Positions 1 to 8,217 of a DNA stretch of 64,000 nt are shown here, piece after piece. Position 1 is the first letter of the stretch; every line of letters starts with the position of its first letter. Origin of the DNA: Chryseobacterium gleum (GTDB lineage Bacteria > Bacteroidota > Bacteroidia > Flavobacteriales_D > Crocinitomicaceae). Under the pieces are notes generated by a model. The model saw nothing but the letters and a program-made list of their open reading frames with translations. It was not told where the DNA came from and made no database searches. The stretch lies in contig CAMDAH010000002.1 of assembly GCA_945888625.1 (NCBI GenBank), positions 157,419 through 221,418 on the forward strand, written 5' to 3'. Position numbers and translations under genes: made by a program.

Positions 1-580
1 TTCGGGTAATTTCAATTTTCCACGCTTGGAAATAACTGCCAATTTGTGATCGAAACCAGAAAACAAAAAGCCATTCGTCTCTACGGGCCGTTGCAGGATC
101 ACTCTTTGTTCCTACGTTCGTGTGGTGCCCCCTATTGTGATAGGGCAGAAAATGATTTTCTAAAGAACTTAATAAGAGTAATTCGCCAATAAAACGTTCG
201 AAACGATTTGAGCGATGTCCAAGTTCATGCCCTATGTTAATTCCTAAAACTCCACACATAAGTCCCATGGATGAAATTCGTCCGATCAACTCGCTGCTTG
301 ATTGCGCCTCTTGAATGTTGAACATGAAATACACCAAGAAGCCAAATTGTATCGGTAACATTAGGTACAGGAGCACTGAATAAAAGGAATCATTAGCAGC
401 AAGTACTTTTTCTTGTTCAGATAAATTTTGCTGATCTACTTTTAAAATAAGTTCAAAGAAAGGAATGGCTCCAAATAAATATAATGCAGGAAGAAAAGCA
501 AGGATTCCGTTATTATGAAAGCTTATCCATACACAAATGGGCAGAGATAAAACGCTTAGGTATTTTAGCTTTTTGAACAT
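1..580 (-). CDS. AlkB-type fatty-acid/alkane hydroxylase, 3' part cut by window edge
   Basis: Reading the minus strand from the ATG at 578-580 gives an open frame of 193 codons that leaves the window without a stop. Several hydrophobic segments come first. They are followed by the di-iron histidine boxes of the integral-membrane alkane hydroxylase/desaturase superfamily: GHELGHR at about residue 117 and NRGHHTNVGT at about residue 149, the latter followed by SDPATAR as in AlkB alkane 1-monooxygenases. The family hydroxylates terminal carbons of alkanes or fatty acyl chains in the membrane, using electrons from rubredoxin. The start lies 10 nt after the stop of the 3-hydroxybutyryl-CoA dehydrogenase gene, so the two probably share a transcript. 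The C-terminal third with the last His box is not visible, so the substrate class and intactness cannot be judged. Confidence 0.85.
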   Translation of the reverse strand, partial: MFKKLKYLSVLSLPICVWISFHNNGILAFLPALYLFGAIPFFELILKVDQQNLSEQEKVLAANDSFYSVLLYLMLPIQFGFLVYFMFNIQEAQSSSELIGRISSMGLMCGVLGINIGHELGHRSNRFERFIGELLLLSSLENHFLPYHNRGHHTNVGTKSDPATARRDEWLFVFWFRSQIGSYFQAWKIEITR

Positions 581-590
581 AAGGAAAAAA

Positions 591-1481
591 TTATTTTGAA
601 AAATTAGGTGAAACAATTAACTCTTTTGTCCCGTGTGCCCATGCATAAAATCCTTCACCGGACTTAATACCTTTTTTGCCCGCCGTAACCATATTCACCA
701 ATAAAGGACAGGGAGCGTACTTGGGATTTCCAAATCCGTCATGTAAAACACGAAGAATGGCTAAGCAAACATCTAATCCAATAAAATCAGCCAATTGTAA
801 GGGGCCCATTGGATGCGCCATACCTAATTTCATAACAGTATCAATTTCCTCAACACCGGCAACACCCTCATATAAAGTGTAGATGGCTTCGTTAATCATA
901 GGCATCAAAATACGATTGGCCACAAATCCAGGATAATCATTGACTTCAACAGGTACTTTATTTAATTTTCGTGAAGTATCCATAATTAAATCTGTTACCT
1001 CATCTGAAGTGGAATATCCTCGGATAATTTCAACTAATTTCATTACAGGAACTGGGTTCATGAAGTGCATACCGATTACTTTATCCGGACGATTGGTTAC
1101 AGAAGCAATTTTCGTTATTGAAATGGAGGATGTGTTGCTTGCCAAGATAACTTCAGGAGCACATACTCGGTCTAGCTCATTAAATATTTTCAATTTTAAT
1201 TCAATGTTCTCCGTTGCGGCTTCTACCACAAGTTGAACATTTTTCACCCCATTCTCAATACTAGTATCTGTCGTTATATTCAATAGCGTATTGAGTTTCT
1301 CTGCTTCGCTTAACGTTCCTTTTGATACTTGTCGATCTAGGTTTTTTGTTATTGTTGCTCTTGCTTTGTCTAATGCATCTTGTGATACATCAATTAGGGT
1401 TACGGTATGTCCAAATTGTGCGAAAACATGTGCAATTCCGTTTCCCATTGTACCGGCACCTATAACAGCTAAATTTTTCAT
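591..1481 (-). CDS. hbd: 3-hydroxybutyryl-CoA dehydrogenase
   Basis: This 296-residue protein is the usual length for soluble 3-hydroxyacyl-CoA dehydrogenases. It oxidises (S)-3-hydroxybutyryl-CoA to acetoacetyl-CoA with NAD(P)+, or runs in reverse, in short-chain acyl-CoA metabolism. The N-terminal Rossmann motif GAGTMGNGIA (residues 8-17) is followed by an acidic residue at the end of beta 2 (LIDVS). The catalytic region GMHFMNPVPVMKLVEII carries the conserved His, and NRILMPMINEAI plus the GPLQLADFIGLDV helix form the C-terminal dimerisation domain. It reads divergently from the flippase gene. A TATATTTG box sits 19 nt upstream of the ATG. It is the promoter-proximal gene of a pair with the AlkB-type hydroxylase. 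Confidence 0.95.
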   Translation of the reverse strand: MKNLAVIGAGTMGNGIAHVFAQFGHTVTLIDVSQDALDKARATITKNLDRQVSKGTLSEAEKLNTLLNITTDTSIENGVKNVQLVVEAATENIELKLKIFNELDRVCAPEVILASNTSSISITKIASVTNRPDKVIGMHFMNPVPVMKLVEIIRGYSTSDEVTDLIMDTSRKLNKVPVEVNDYPGFVANRILMPMINEAIYTLYEGVAGVEEIDTVMKLGMAHPMGPLQLADFIGLDVCLAILRVLHDGFGNPKYAPCPLLVNMVTAGKKGIKSGEGFYAWAHGTKELIVSPNFSK

Positions 1482-1500
1482 TCTACGAAGTTTTAATTAG

Positions 1501-1508
1501 CAAATATA
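1501..1508 (-). promoter_or_regulatory. -7 promoter box of hbd
   Basis: The minus strand reads TATATTTG, an exact match to the Bacteroidota -7 consensus TAnnTTTG, 19 nt upstream of the hbd ATG. No clear -33 TTG element is visible at the expected spacing. The box lies 7 nt from the flippase box, so the two promoters face away from each other in a 48-nt gap. Confidence 0.6.
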
Positions 1509-1515
1509 ATCATAG

Positions 1516-1523
1516 TATCTTTG
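1516..1523 (+). promoter_or_regulatory. -7 promoter box of the flippase gene, leaderless arrangement
   Basis: TATCTTTG matches TAnnTTTG exactly and ends only 6 nt before the ATG at 1530. With transcription normally starting about 5-7 nt after this box, the mRNA would begin at or next to the start codon. Confidence 0.55.
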
Positions 1524-1529
1524 TGACTT

Positions 1530-2822
1530 ATGCGTTCAAATAGAATAAGTAATATCTTAAAAGGGGATTTTTTTAAATCGTTTACGGTTTTACTGTCCGG
1601 GACGCTTATTGCCCAAGTAATTGGTTACGCAATAGCTCCCATTCTTACGCGCCAATACTCTACAGAAGAAATGGGTGAACTTGGCTTTTACATGCGACTT
1701 ACGGGTTTTATTGCTGCCATTGCTACCCTTAGGTATGAAGCCGCTTTACCACTTCCAAAGCGTGATGAACATTCATTTTTATTGTATCGTCTTGCCTACT
1801 TAATTTCGACGGTTGTATTACTTCTTGTGGCTGTCGTTTTTGCGTTCCTTGTCGTAAGCGGCACTGGAGGTCAATTTGAATGGTGGTTTTACGTATTTAG
1901 TTTATTAGGAACCGCTTTCGTTGTGATTATTAATGTAGGAACAAGTTGGTCAGTGCGAATGGGACAATATCCAATTATTTCTCGTCATAAAATTGCCAAT
2001 TCGCTTGTGGCTAATTCGCTGAAATGGTGCTTTTCCTTTTTTCATTTAAGTGCATTCGGTTTAATTTTAGCCACACTTATCGGGTATTTTGTTTCCAGCT
2101 TAGAATTTGCCTTCAACTTTAAGAAAGTAAACAAGAAATTTAAATCGAGTGTTTCTACTAATAAAACAAAGGCATTAATGCGGGAACACAAAGAATTTCC
2201 CACCTTGAATTTACCGCATGTTTTTGTTGATAACGGAAGAGACATGCTAATTGCCACTTTGATTTTTAGTTATTTTTCTGTTGGTATTTACGGATCCTTT
2301 AATCATTCTTATACCATGTTGCGCATTCCTTTAATGCTAGTTGGGGTGTCTTTAGGACAAGTATTCTACAATAAAGCGTCTGAATTATACAATCAACATA
2401 AATCAATAATGCCTTTGCTGACCAGAATGTTATTGCTATTATCGGCTTTGTCTATCGTGCCTTTTTCTATCTTGTTTTTTTATGGCGAACCCATCTTCAT
2501 TTTTGTATTTGGGCCTAATTGGGGCCAGGCTGGTGCCTATTCTGAAACGATGTCAGTGTGGCTGCTTTTTAATTTTATTCTTTCGCCGATTACAGCGCTT
2601 CCCCTTATTTTAGGAAAACAAAAAATTTCATTTTTTTTGGGGATAGTTAGTTCACTTATTCAAGTACTGCCTTTGTGGATTTTACCTTCGACCTATGGGA
2701 ACAGTCCAGAGGTATTTGGCTTTACCTTGCAAATAATATCGTATTCACAAGCTGCTTGGTTGGTCCTTACTTTAGTTGTCTTTTACACGCTAGCGAAAAA
2801 GGCAACAGCTGCTAATATTTAA
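1530..2822 (+). CDS. Polysaccharide flippase (Wzx/MATE-like)
   Basis: This 430-residue polytopic membrane protein has roughly twelve hydrophobic segments. The N-terminal section (LLSGTLIAQVIGYAIAPILTR, then EEMGELGFYMRL) is characteristic of the lipopolysaccharide-biosynthesis flippases of the MOP superfamily. These move lipid-linked oligosaccharide repeat units across the inner membrane. The central loop contains HKEFPTLNLPHVFVDNGRDML, a region often conserved in these transporters. It opens the polysaccharide region, although a helicase gene separates it from the glycosyltransferases. The ATG at 1530 is supported by a perfect -7 box six nucleotides upstream. The exact glycan carried cannot be inferred. 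Confidence 0.85.
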   Translation: MRSNRISNILKGDFFKSFTVLLSGTLIAQVIGYAIAPILTRQYSTEEMGELGFYMRLTGFIAAIATLRYEAALPLPKRDEHSFLLYRLAYLISTVVLLLVAVVFAFLVVSGTGGQFEWWFYVFSLLGTAFVVIINVGTSWSVRMGQYPIISRHKIANSLVANSLKWCFSFFHLSAFGLILATLIGYFVSSLEFAFNFKKVNKKFKSSVSTNKTKALMREHKEFPTLNLPHVFVDNGRDMLIATLIFSYFSVGIYGSFNHSYTMLRIPLMLVGVSLGQVFYNKASELYNQHKSIMPLLTRMLLLLSALSIVPFSILFFYGEPIFIFVFGPNWGQAGAYSETMSVWLLFNFILSPITALPLILGKQKISFFLGIVSSLIQVLPLWILPSTYGNSPEVFGFTLQIISYSQAAWLVLTLVVFYTLAKKATAANI

Positions 2823-2916
2823 TAACCAATGCCACCTTTACTCAAGTTAAATTATCGGTATTGAATTTAGTTTTATAACGTCTATACCCGCCTTTTATGT
2901 GTACTTTTATAATTGC

Positions 2917-4113
2917 ATGAAATTTACCCAATTAAACCTTAACGAACAATTGTTGGAAGCAATTTCACACATGGGTTTCGAAGTTGCCACCCCTATTCAA
3001 GAATTAGCCATCCCTCAAATTTTAGGTAATAAGGATTTAATTGCTTGCGCCCAAACCGGAACAGGTAAAACCGCGGCATTCATACTTCCAATATTAAATA
3101 AATTAACGGGAAAAGAAGATTGTTCAATCGACACATTAATCATTGTTCCTACGAGGGAATTGGCTGTTCAGATCGAACAAGAAATTCAGGGGCTTTCCTA
3201 TTTCGTTTCCGTTGGCTCAAAAGCAATTTATGGTGGTGGAAGCGGCAAAGATTGGGATCTCCAAAAAGATGCGCTCAAGGATGGAATTGACATTATTGTT
3301 GCTACACCAGGAAAATTACTTTCGCATATTGCGCAAGGTTATGTGGATTTTTCGAAAGTAAAACATTTAGTATTAGATGAAGCGGATAAGATGTTAGATA
3401 TGGGTTTTACAGATGATTTAATGTCAATTATCTCAAAGCTGCCTGAAAAGCGTCAAACACTTATGTTTAGTGCAACTATGCCAAATAAAATCAGGGAATT
3501 AGCCAAGAAAATATTAACGAATCCAGAAGAAATAACACTGTCTGTATCTAAGCCAGCAGAAGGAGTGAAACAAGCCGTATACTTGACCTACGATAATCAA
3601 AAAGTACCGCTCATTAAGCATATACTCACTGATAGACCCGATTATTCTAGCATCATTATTTTCACTTCGTCAAAAAGTAAAGTCAACGAAATTGTACATG
3701 CTTTGCGCAAAAATGGATTTAAGTCGCAGGGTGTTTCTTCTAATTTAGATCAAAGTGAAAGAGAGGAAGTACTTCTTGGCTTTCGTTCAAAACGAATTAG
3801 AATCATTGTTGCAACTGATGTTATGAGTCGTGGAATCGATATTAAAGAAATTAATTTGATCATCAATTATGATACTCCTTTTGATGCGGAGGATTATGTG
3901 CATCGTGTTGGACGTACTGCACGTGCCAACACAAAAGGCGAAGCAATAACACTTGTGAACGAGAAGGACATGAAAAAACTCTTGCAAATTCAAAAGTTAA
4001 TCGAAGCTGAGATTACTCAAATTCCTCTGCCAGATGATTTAGGAGTAGGCCCTGAATTTAAAATTCAATCAAATTCTGAAAGAAGACCATTCAAAGGAAA
4101 GCGTAAGAATTAG
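2917..4113 (+). CDS. DEAD-box ATP-dependent RNA helicase
   Basis: This is a two-domain SF2 RNA helicase of 398 residues from the ATG at 2917. An upstream in-frame GTG at 2899 is less likely, because the typical Q-motif region (FTQLNLNEQLLEAI, then GFEVATPIQ) begins right after the ATG. Visible motifs in order are AQTGTGKT (Walker A), PTRELAVQ, the GG motif, TPGKL, DEAD (VLDEADKML), SAT, the second-domain IIIFTSS, ATDVMSRGIDI and HRVGRTAR. The C-terminal tail is short and basic (RRPFKGKRKN), which suggests RNA binding. The family unwinds short RNA duplexes in ribosome assembly or mRNA turnover. A box-like TACTTTTA lies 7 nt before the ATG. It is a housekeeping gene lodged in the polysaccharide region and is not obviously linked to it. 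Confidence 0.95.
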   Translation: MKFTQLNLNEQLLEAISHMGFEVATPIQELAIPQILGNKDLIACAQTGTGKTAAFILPILNKLTGKEDCSIDTLIIVPTRELAVQIEQEIQGLSYFVSVGSKAIYGGGSGKDWDLQKDALKDGIDIIVATPGKLLSHIAQGYVDFSKVKHLVLDEADKMLDMGFTDDLMSIISKLPEKRQTLMFSATMPNKIRELAKKILTNPEEITLSVSKPAEGVKQAVYLTYDNQKVPLIKHILTDRPDYSSIIIFTSSKSKVNEIVHALRKNGFKSQGVSSNLDQSEREEVLLGFRSKRIRIIVATDVMSRGIDIKEINLIINYDTPFDAEDYVHRVGRTARANTKGEAITLVNEKDMKKLLQIQKLIEAEITQIPLPDDLGVGPEFKIQSNSERRPFKGKRKN

Positions 4114-4156
4114 TCCTATTTGTTAAGTATCAAAAGTTGTTTGAACAAGGAAAAAT

Positions 4157-5191
4157 TCATCTAATTTTGTTGTACAGACCAACAAATGCCTTTTTATTCA
4201 CCTCTTTTGTTGCTCTTTTTTCTATGTGTTCAAGATTAAGTTTTTGAACTTGTGGAATAGAAAGTCGTAAAGATTCTCGAATTGATTCACTCAAATCTCC
4301 GTTATAGATTATCCCGTTTACACCTGAGTCAATCCATTCTTTGTTGGCAGGTAAGTTAGAAACAATAGGAATGCAACCGTAGGCCATTGCTTCTAAAAGA
4401 CTGATTGAAGTGCCATCACTTGAAGGTATAGAAACGTATATCGTAGCACTTTGGTAATTTTCTTTGTTTTGCTCATTATTCAAAAATCCCACAAATTCAT
4501 AACTATCAGAGGGTAAGTTTTCAAACGCTAATTTTTCTAATGCAATGGTGTTTTTACCATTTCCAGCAATTTTAATAGACCAATCAGCATTTGACTTGAG
4601 GAAATCGGCACTTTCTTCAATAATTTTTTCTATTTGATAAAGAGGTGCATGCATCCTATTAGAGTAGATAATTTTTTTCTTTATAATTGCATTGTTACTG
4701 GTGTCGATATCCACTCCGAAATTTGCGATGAGCACGGTTTTAGAACCAATAAGTTGATGTATTGCCGAAGCCATAAATTGTGCATCTGCCGTAATTTGAT
4801 CTGCTTTGTTGAGCGCATACTTGACCATCCAACGATGGAAAAAACTCTTATTCGGTAGCAGTAAAACATCGCTTCCCCAGGTTGTAAGCACGAGCGGTAT
4901 TTTTCTTTGATTCGCAAGAGCAGTCATAAAGCCGTACGAATTAGCTTGATGCACGTGGATTATATCAGGTCCAAATGCTTCAATAATTTGTTTAAGTGCG
5001 CGCACATTTAGCCAAAATTGAATGGGATTTCTTAAGCTGAAATTGATTACTTCGCAGGAAGAAAAATCAACATGCTGATTACTCACCACTAAGATTGTTT
5101 CAAATTGATCTGCTATTAGGTTGTGAAAATTTCGCAAATGGGTGCTTCCATTACTACCACCTATGAGTAAAAGTTTGTTAATCTTCAGCAT
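4157..5191 (-). CDS. GT4-family glycosyltransferase
   Basis: This 344-residue protein has the GT-B two-Rossmann layout. The N-terminal LLIGGSNGSTHLRNF loop and DIIHVHQANSYGF belong to the acceptor domain. The donor-binding domain shows YEFVGFLNN and the E-x7-E-like signature SSDGTSISLLEAMAYGCIPIVS, typical of retaining GT4 enzymes. It should add a sugar from a nucleotide-sugar donor to a lipid-linked glycan on the cytoplasmic face. The start overlaps the end of the O-antigen-ligase-like gene by 14 nt, so it is the last gene of a three-gene minus-strand operon starting at 6954. Donor and acceptor cannot be named. Confidence 0.88.
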   Translation of the reverse strand: MLKINKLLLIGGSNGSTHLRNFHNLIADQFETILVVSNQHVDFSSCEVINFSLRNPIQFWLNVRALKQIIEAFGPDIIHVHQANSYGFMTALANQRKIPLVLTTWGSDVLLLPNKSFFHRWMVKYALNKADQITADAQFMASAIHQLIGSKTVLIANFGVDIDTSNNAIIKKKIIYSNRMHAPLYQIEKIIEESADFLKSNADWSIKIAGNGKNTIALEKLAFENLPSDSYEFVGFLNNEQNKENYQSATIYVSIPSSDGTSISLLEAMAYGCIPIVSNLPANKEWIDSGVNGIIYNGDLSESIRESLRLSIPQVQKLNLEHIEKRATKEVNKKAFVGLYNKIR

Positions 5192-6398
5192 GTGACTCTT
5201 TATTGTCGTAATTATTAAATGCCCAGCTCATTCCGAAAATATAGACTAACAGCATATTCTTTTCTGTTAGTGGATTATTCGTTAATGCGCTAATGGACAT
5301 TAATAGAATTAATAATACCGCTTGAAGTGCGTAGGGTTCTATCTTTTTGAAGAATTTAATAAAAGGATAAATAAAGATACTCAAGTAAAACAACAAGCCA
5401 ATTATTCCATAACGCCACGTCATTAAAAGGTATTCATTTTCTGAATAAATACGATTAACATAAAAAAAGTTTTTGTTTGGCCCGTAGCCAAAAATTGGAT
5501 GTTTAATAATCATATTCCACAAAAGTTCCCAAGACTCCCACCGTCCTCTGACAGAACCACTATGAAATGCCGTTCCGTCAAGCAAACTATTATTGTATGA
5601 ATTATACTTAAAAAAGGAAGTAACTAACACCCACGCCAAAATGTAAATCGTGCTTGTTCCAATTAATATAGTAAGCCATTGTTTTAGATTAAATGTTTGA
5701 CGATGAAATAGGAACATAAAAAATAATATGGCTATAATTATAACCAATATGGTACGTGACTGACACAAAAATGTCATTAGTAGTGCAGCGAAAAATCCAA
5801 TCAACTCTTTTTGCTTAAATTTAAAGGGGAAATAAAATATAGTGAACATTCCAAAGAGCAAGCCATTAATATTTGGATTGCCCATGGTACCAACTAATCG
5901 CTTAACGGCAGGACCACCCAAAGAATTTAATCCAAAAAACTGAATGTGAATGCCTCCGTTGTAATAGTTTTCTAGTAAAAAATTGATGCCAAATAAATTA
6001 AAAAAATGTAATAAATTAACAAGAACTAGTAGGCCAAAAAGTACATGAACAAAGTTTTTGATTGAATTAAAATTTATTAGCGAAAAAAACAAGATTAAAA
6101 GAGCGATTTTTAACATTTTATACACTTCGAAATAAGGATTTAAATCGCTGTAGTTGTTGGTAATGAAAATTGAAATAAAAATATAAACGCTAAAAGCCAG
6201 CGGAATAAAGCTATAAAATCGAATGGTGTTATTTTTTCTATTTATCCATACTACCAATAATAGCATAGGGAGTAAAAAGTCTATCAATTGAACAGCCGGC
6301 ATAAAAGCGTTAAGTTTAATGTCCGGAAGAAGGACTGCAGCAAACAATAAAAAGAATCCTAAAAATGATGTGCTGAATTCATTTCGCCCAAGCATCAT
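5178..6398 (-). CDS. O-antigen ligase/polymerase-like membrane protein (Wzy_C type)
   Basis: This 406-residue protein has about ten to twelve hydrophobic segments. A large external loop near residues 270-330 contains HPIFGYGPNKNFF and then SENEYLLMTWRYGIIG. The G-x-G plus late E/H-N-x-Y arrangement is what the Wzy_C (O-antigen ligase/polymerase) family shows. The role would be polymerising the glycan or transferring it to its final lipid or protein on the periplasmic side. It overlaps the acyltransferase gene by 20 nt and the GT4 gene by 14 nt. Two adjacent ATG codons at 6398 and 6395 are equally possible starts. Ligase and polymerase cannot be told apart from sequence. Confidence 0.8.
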   Translation of the reverse strand: MMLGRNEFSTSFLGFFLLFAAVLLPDIKLNAFMPAVQLIDFLLPMLLLVVWINRKNNTIRFYSFIPLAFSVYIFISIFITNNYSDLNPYFEVYKMLKIALLILFFSLINFNSIKNFVHVLFGLLVLVNLLHFFNLFGINFLLENYYNGGIHIQFFGLNSLGGPAVKRLVGTMGNPNINGLLFGMFTIFYFPFKFKQKELIGFFAALLMTFLCQSRTILVIIIAILFFMFLFHRQTFNLKQWLTILIGTSTIYILAWVLVTSFFKYNSYNNSLLDGTAFHSGSVRGRWESWELLWNMIIKHPIFGYGPNKNFFYVNRIYSENEYLLMTWRYGIIGLLFYLSIFIYPFIKFFKKIEPYALQAVLLILLMSISALTNNPLTEKNMLLVYIFGMSWAFNNYDNKESHAED

Positions 6399-6954
6399 AA
6401 TTAGATTTTAGTGACGGATTTTCCTTTAAAAATGATTCATCTATTGTTCTCGTATCGCCAATTACTTTAGCAGGATTTCCACCAATAATTGAAAAATCAG
6501 GAAAATCTCCTTTTACATAGCTATAGGCCGATACGATGCATCCTTTTCCAATATGCGTTTCTGGCATTATGGTGACATGGGGACCAATAAATGAAAATTT
6601 GCCAATTTCTATATTCCCTTTAACATATCCTTTCATATCAGCGCCAGCATAATTAGCACCATAAATACGCAACGATAAATGGCTTGAATGACTTGTCATG
6701 GTTATAAATGAGGTGAGTTGACAGCCTTCATGAATAATAATCCCTTGGCTTGCCTCAATAAAATTATGATGCCCAATATAAACGTTAGCCCCTAATTCTA
6801 ACGATTCAGGATGATCAATAAATGTACTGCTGGAAATTCGAGTTTTTGGGATTTTGTTTTTGTTATTATCCCTTATTATTCCGATCATCCTAGGCATCCC
6901 AATGGGGAATATTCGACGAATAATTTTTTGAAATAAGCTGTTTGAAACGTACAT
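6379..6954 (-). CDS. Left-handed beta-helix (hexapeptide) acyltransferase
   Basis: This 191-residue protein is built of hexapeptide repeats: ANVYIGHHNFIEASQGIIIHEGCQL in the first half and GNIEIGKFSFIGPHVTIMPETHIGKGCIV in the second. It ends with the IIGGNPAKVIG signature of the LacA/WcaF/NeuD-type trimeric acyltransferases. Such enzymes transfer acetyl groups from acetyl-CoA to sugars, so it may O-acetylate the polysaccharide made by this cluster. An active-site His is plausible in SHSSHLS at about residue 89. It is the first gene of the minus-strand operon, reads divergently from the GT4 gene at 7066, and overlaps the next gene by 20 nt. Confidence 0.85.
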   Translation of the reverse strand: MYVSNSLFQKIIRRIFPIGMPRMIGIIRDNNKNKIPKTRISSSTFIDHPESLELGANVYIGHHNFIEASQGIIIHEGCQLTSFITMTSHSSHLSLRIYGANYAGADMKGYVKGNIEIGKFSFIGPHVTIMPETHIGKGCIVSAYSYVKGDFPDFSIIGGNPAKVIGDTRTIDESFLKENPSLKSNYDAWAK

Positions 6955-7051
6955 TTTCTTTCACTAAGTATAACGAAGTTAATAAAAAATAGGAAGTCAC
7001 TTTTGCTAATTAGGCAAATTAAGACACTGCAGCTCCTTTATTCAATTTCAT

Positions 7052-7059
7052 TACATTTG
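7052..7059 (+). promoter_or_regulatory. -7 promoter box of the 7066 glycosyltransferase operon, leaderless arrangement
   Basis: TACATTTG is an exact TAnnTTTG match ending 6 nt before the ATG at 7066. This is the same spacing as at the flippase gene. Confidence 0.55.
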
Positions 7060-7065
7060 TAATAG

Positions 7066-8217
7066 ATGGAACAATCGAATAATCAGGTAAACAACCACGG
7101 TCAGAAAGAACTTAAAATTATTCATTTAAGTAGTGCGCACGGGGATAGAGATGTACGTATTTTTCTTAAGGAGTGTTCTTCACTTGCAAAAGTGTATCCT
7201 AACCAAGTTCATTTGATTTTAGCGGGTGTAGAGGAGAGAACAGAGGATGGTGTTTCGATTCATTCAGTTGCCAAAGTGAGAGGGGGGAGATTGAGCAGAA
7301 TGTGGCGTACAGTCAATGAAGTTTCAAAATTAGCTATTGATTTGAAGGGCGATATTTATCATCTCCATGACCCTGAATTATTGCGTATTGCACAAAAACT
7401 AAAACGAAAAGGAAAAATTGTTGTGTATGATGCACATGAAGATTTACCTCGCCAACTATTGGGAAAATCGTATTTGCCATTTAAGTCCCTATTTGCTATA
7501 ATATTTGAGCTCTTCGAAAACTTTATCGTTAAAAAGCTCGATGGAGTTGTTTGTGCCACGCCTTATATTGCCGATCGATTTAAAAAAATAAATCCCAACA
7601 CGGTAGCGATTAATAATTTTCCCTTAGTCTCGGAGATTGATTTTAGCGTAGTTGCTACTGAAATTAAGGAAAATAAAGTTTGTTTTATTGGAGGAATAAG
7701 TCAAATCAGGGGAACGCGACAGTTAGTTGAGGCAATGGATAAAACAAAGACCAGTTTAGCATTAGCGGGTGTGATAGATGTCGCATACATGGAGGAATTA
7801 GTTGGACTGAAAGGATGGACAAATGTCGATGCTTTGGGTTTTATAAATCGCAAGCAAGCTCTAAAATTAAAACAAACCAGTATTGCGGGCATGGTAACTT
7901 TTTTGCCTTATCCGAACCATATAAATGCACAACCGAATAAAATTTTTGAATACATGGCGGCAGGGCTTCCTGTCATTGGGTCTAATTTTCCACTTTGGAA
8001 AGAGATCATTGAAGGAAATAATTGTGGTATTTGTGTCGACCCAACAGATAGTACTGAAATAGCGACTGCCATTGATACGATTGCAAACAACAAAGAATTG
8101 GCCAAAGTGATGGGACATAATGGAAGCAGATTAGTAAAAGAAAAATACAATTGGGCAATCGAAGAAGAAAAGTTAGTACTTTTTTATCAGCAATTAAAAA
8201 ACGAAGGGAAAGTATGA
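7066..8217 (+). CDS. GT4-family glycosyltransferase
   Basis: This 383-residue GT-B enzyme has an N-terminal domain starting LKIIHLSSAHGDRDVRIFLKE, followed by GDIYHLHDPELLRIA, where the H-x-H-D-P-E-L pattern is typical of Bacteroidota capsule and LPS glycosyltransferases. The donor site is marked by VCFIGGISQIRGT and by NKIFEYMAAGLPVIGSNFPLWKEII, the E-x7-E-type motif. It likely extends the lipid-linked repeat unit in the cytoplasm. It is the first gene of a plus-strand operon. The last codons overlap the following membrane-protein gene by 4 nt (ATGA). Specific sugars cannot be assigned. Confidence 0.9.
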   Translation: MEQSNNQVNNHGQKELKIIHLSSAHGDRDVRIFLKECSSLAKVYPNQVHLILAGVEERTEDGVSIHSVAKVRGGRLSRMWRTVNEVSKLAIDLKGDIYHLHDPELLRIAQKLKRKGKIVVYDAHEDLPRQLLGKSYLPFKSLFAIIFELFENFIVKKLDGVVCATPYIADRFKKINPNTVAINNFPLVSEIDFSVVATEIKENKVCFIGGISQIRGTRQLVEAMDKTKTSLALAGVIDVAYMEELVGLKGWTNVDALGFINRKQALKLKQTSIAGMVTFLPYPNHINAQPNKIFEYMAAGLPVIGSNFPLWKEIIEGNNCGICVDPTDSTEIATAIDTIANNKELAKVMGHNGSRLVKEKYNWAIEEEKLVLFYQQLKNEGKV

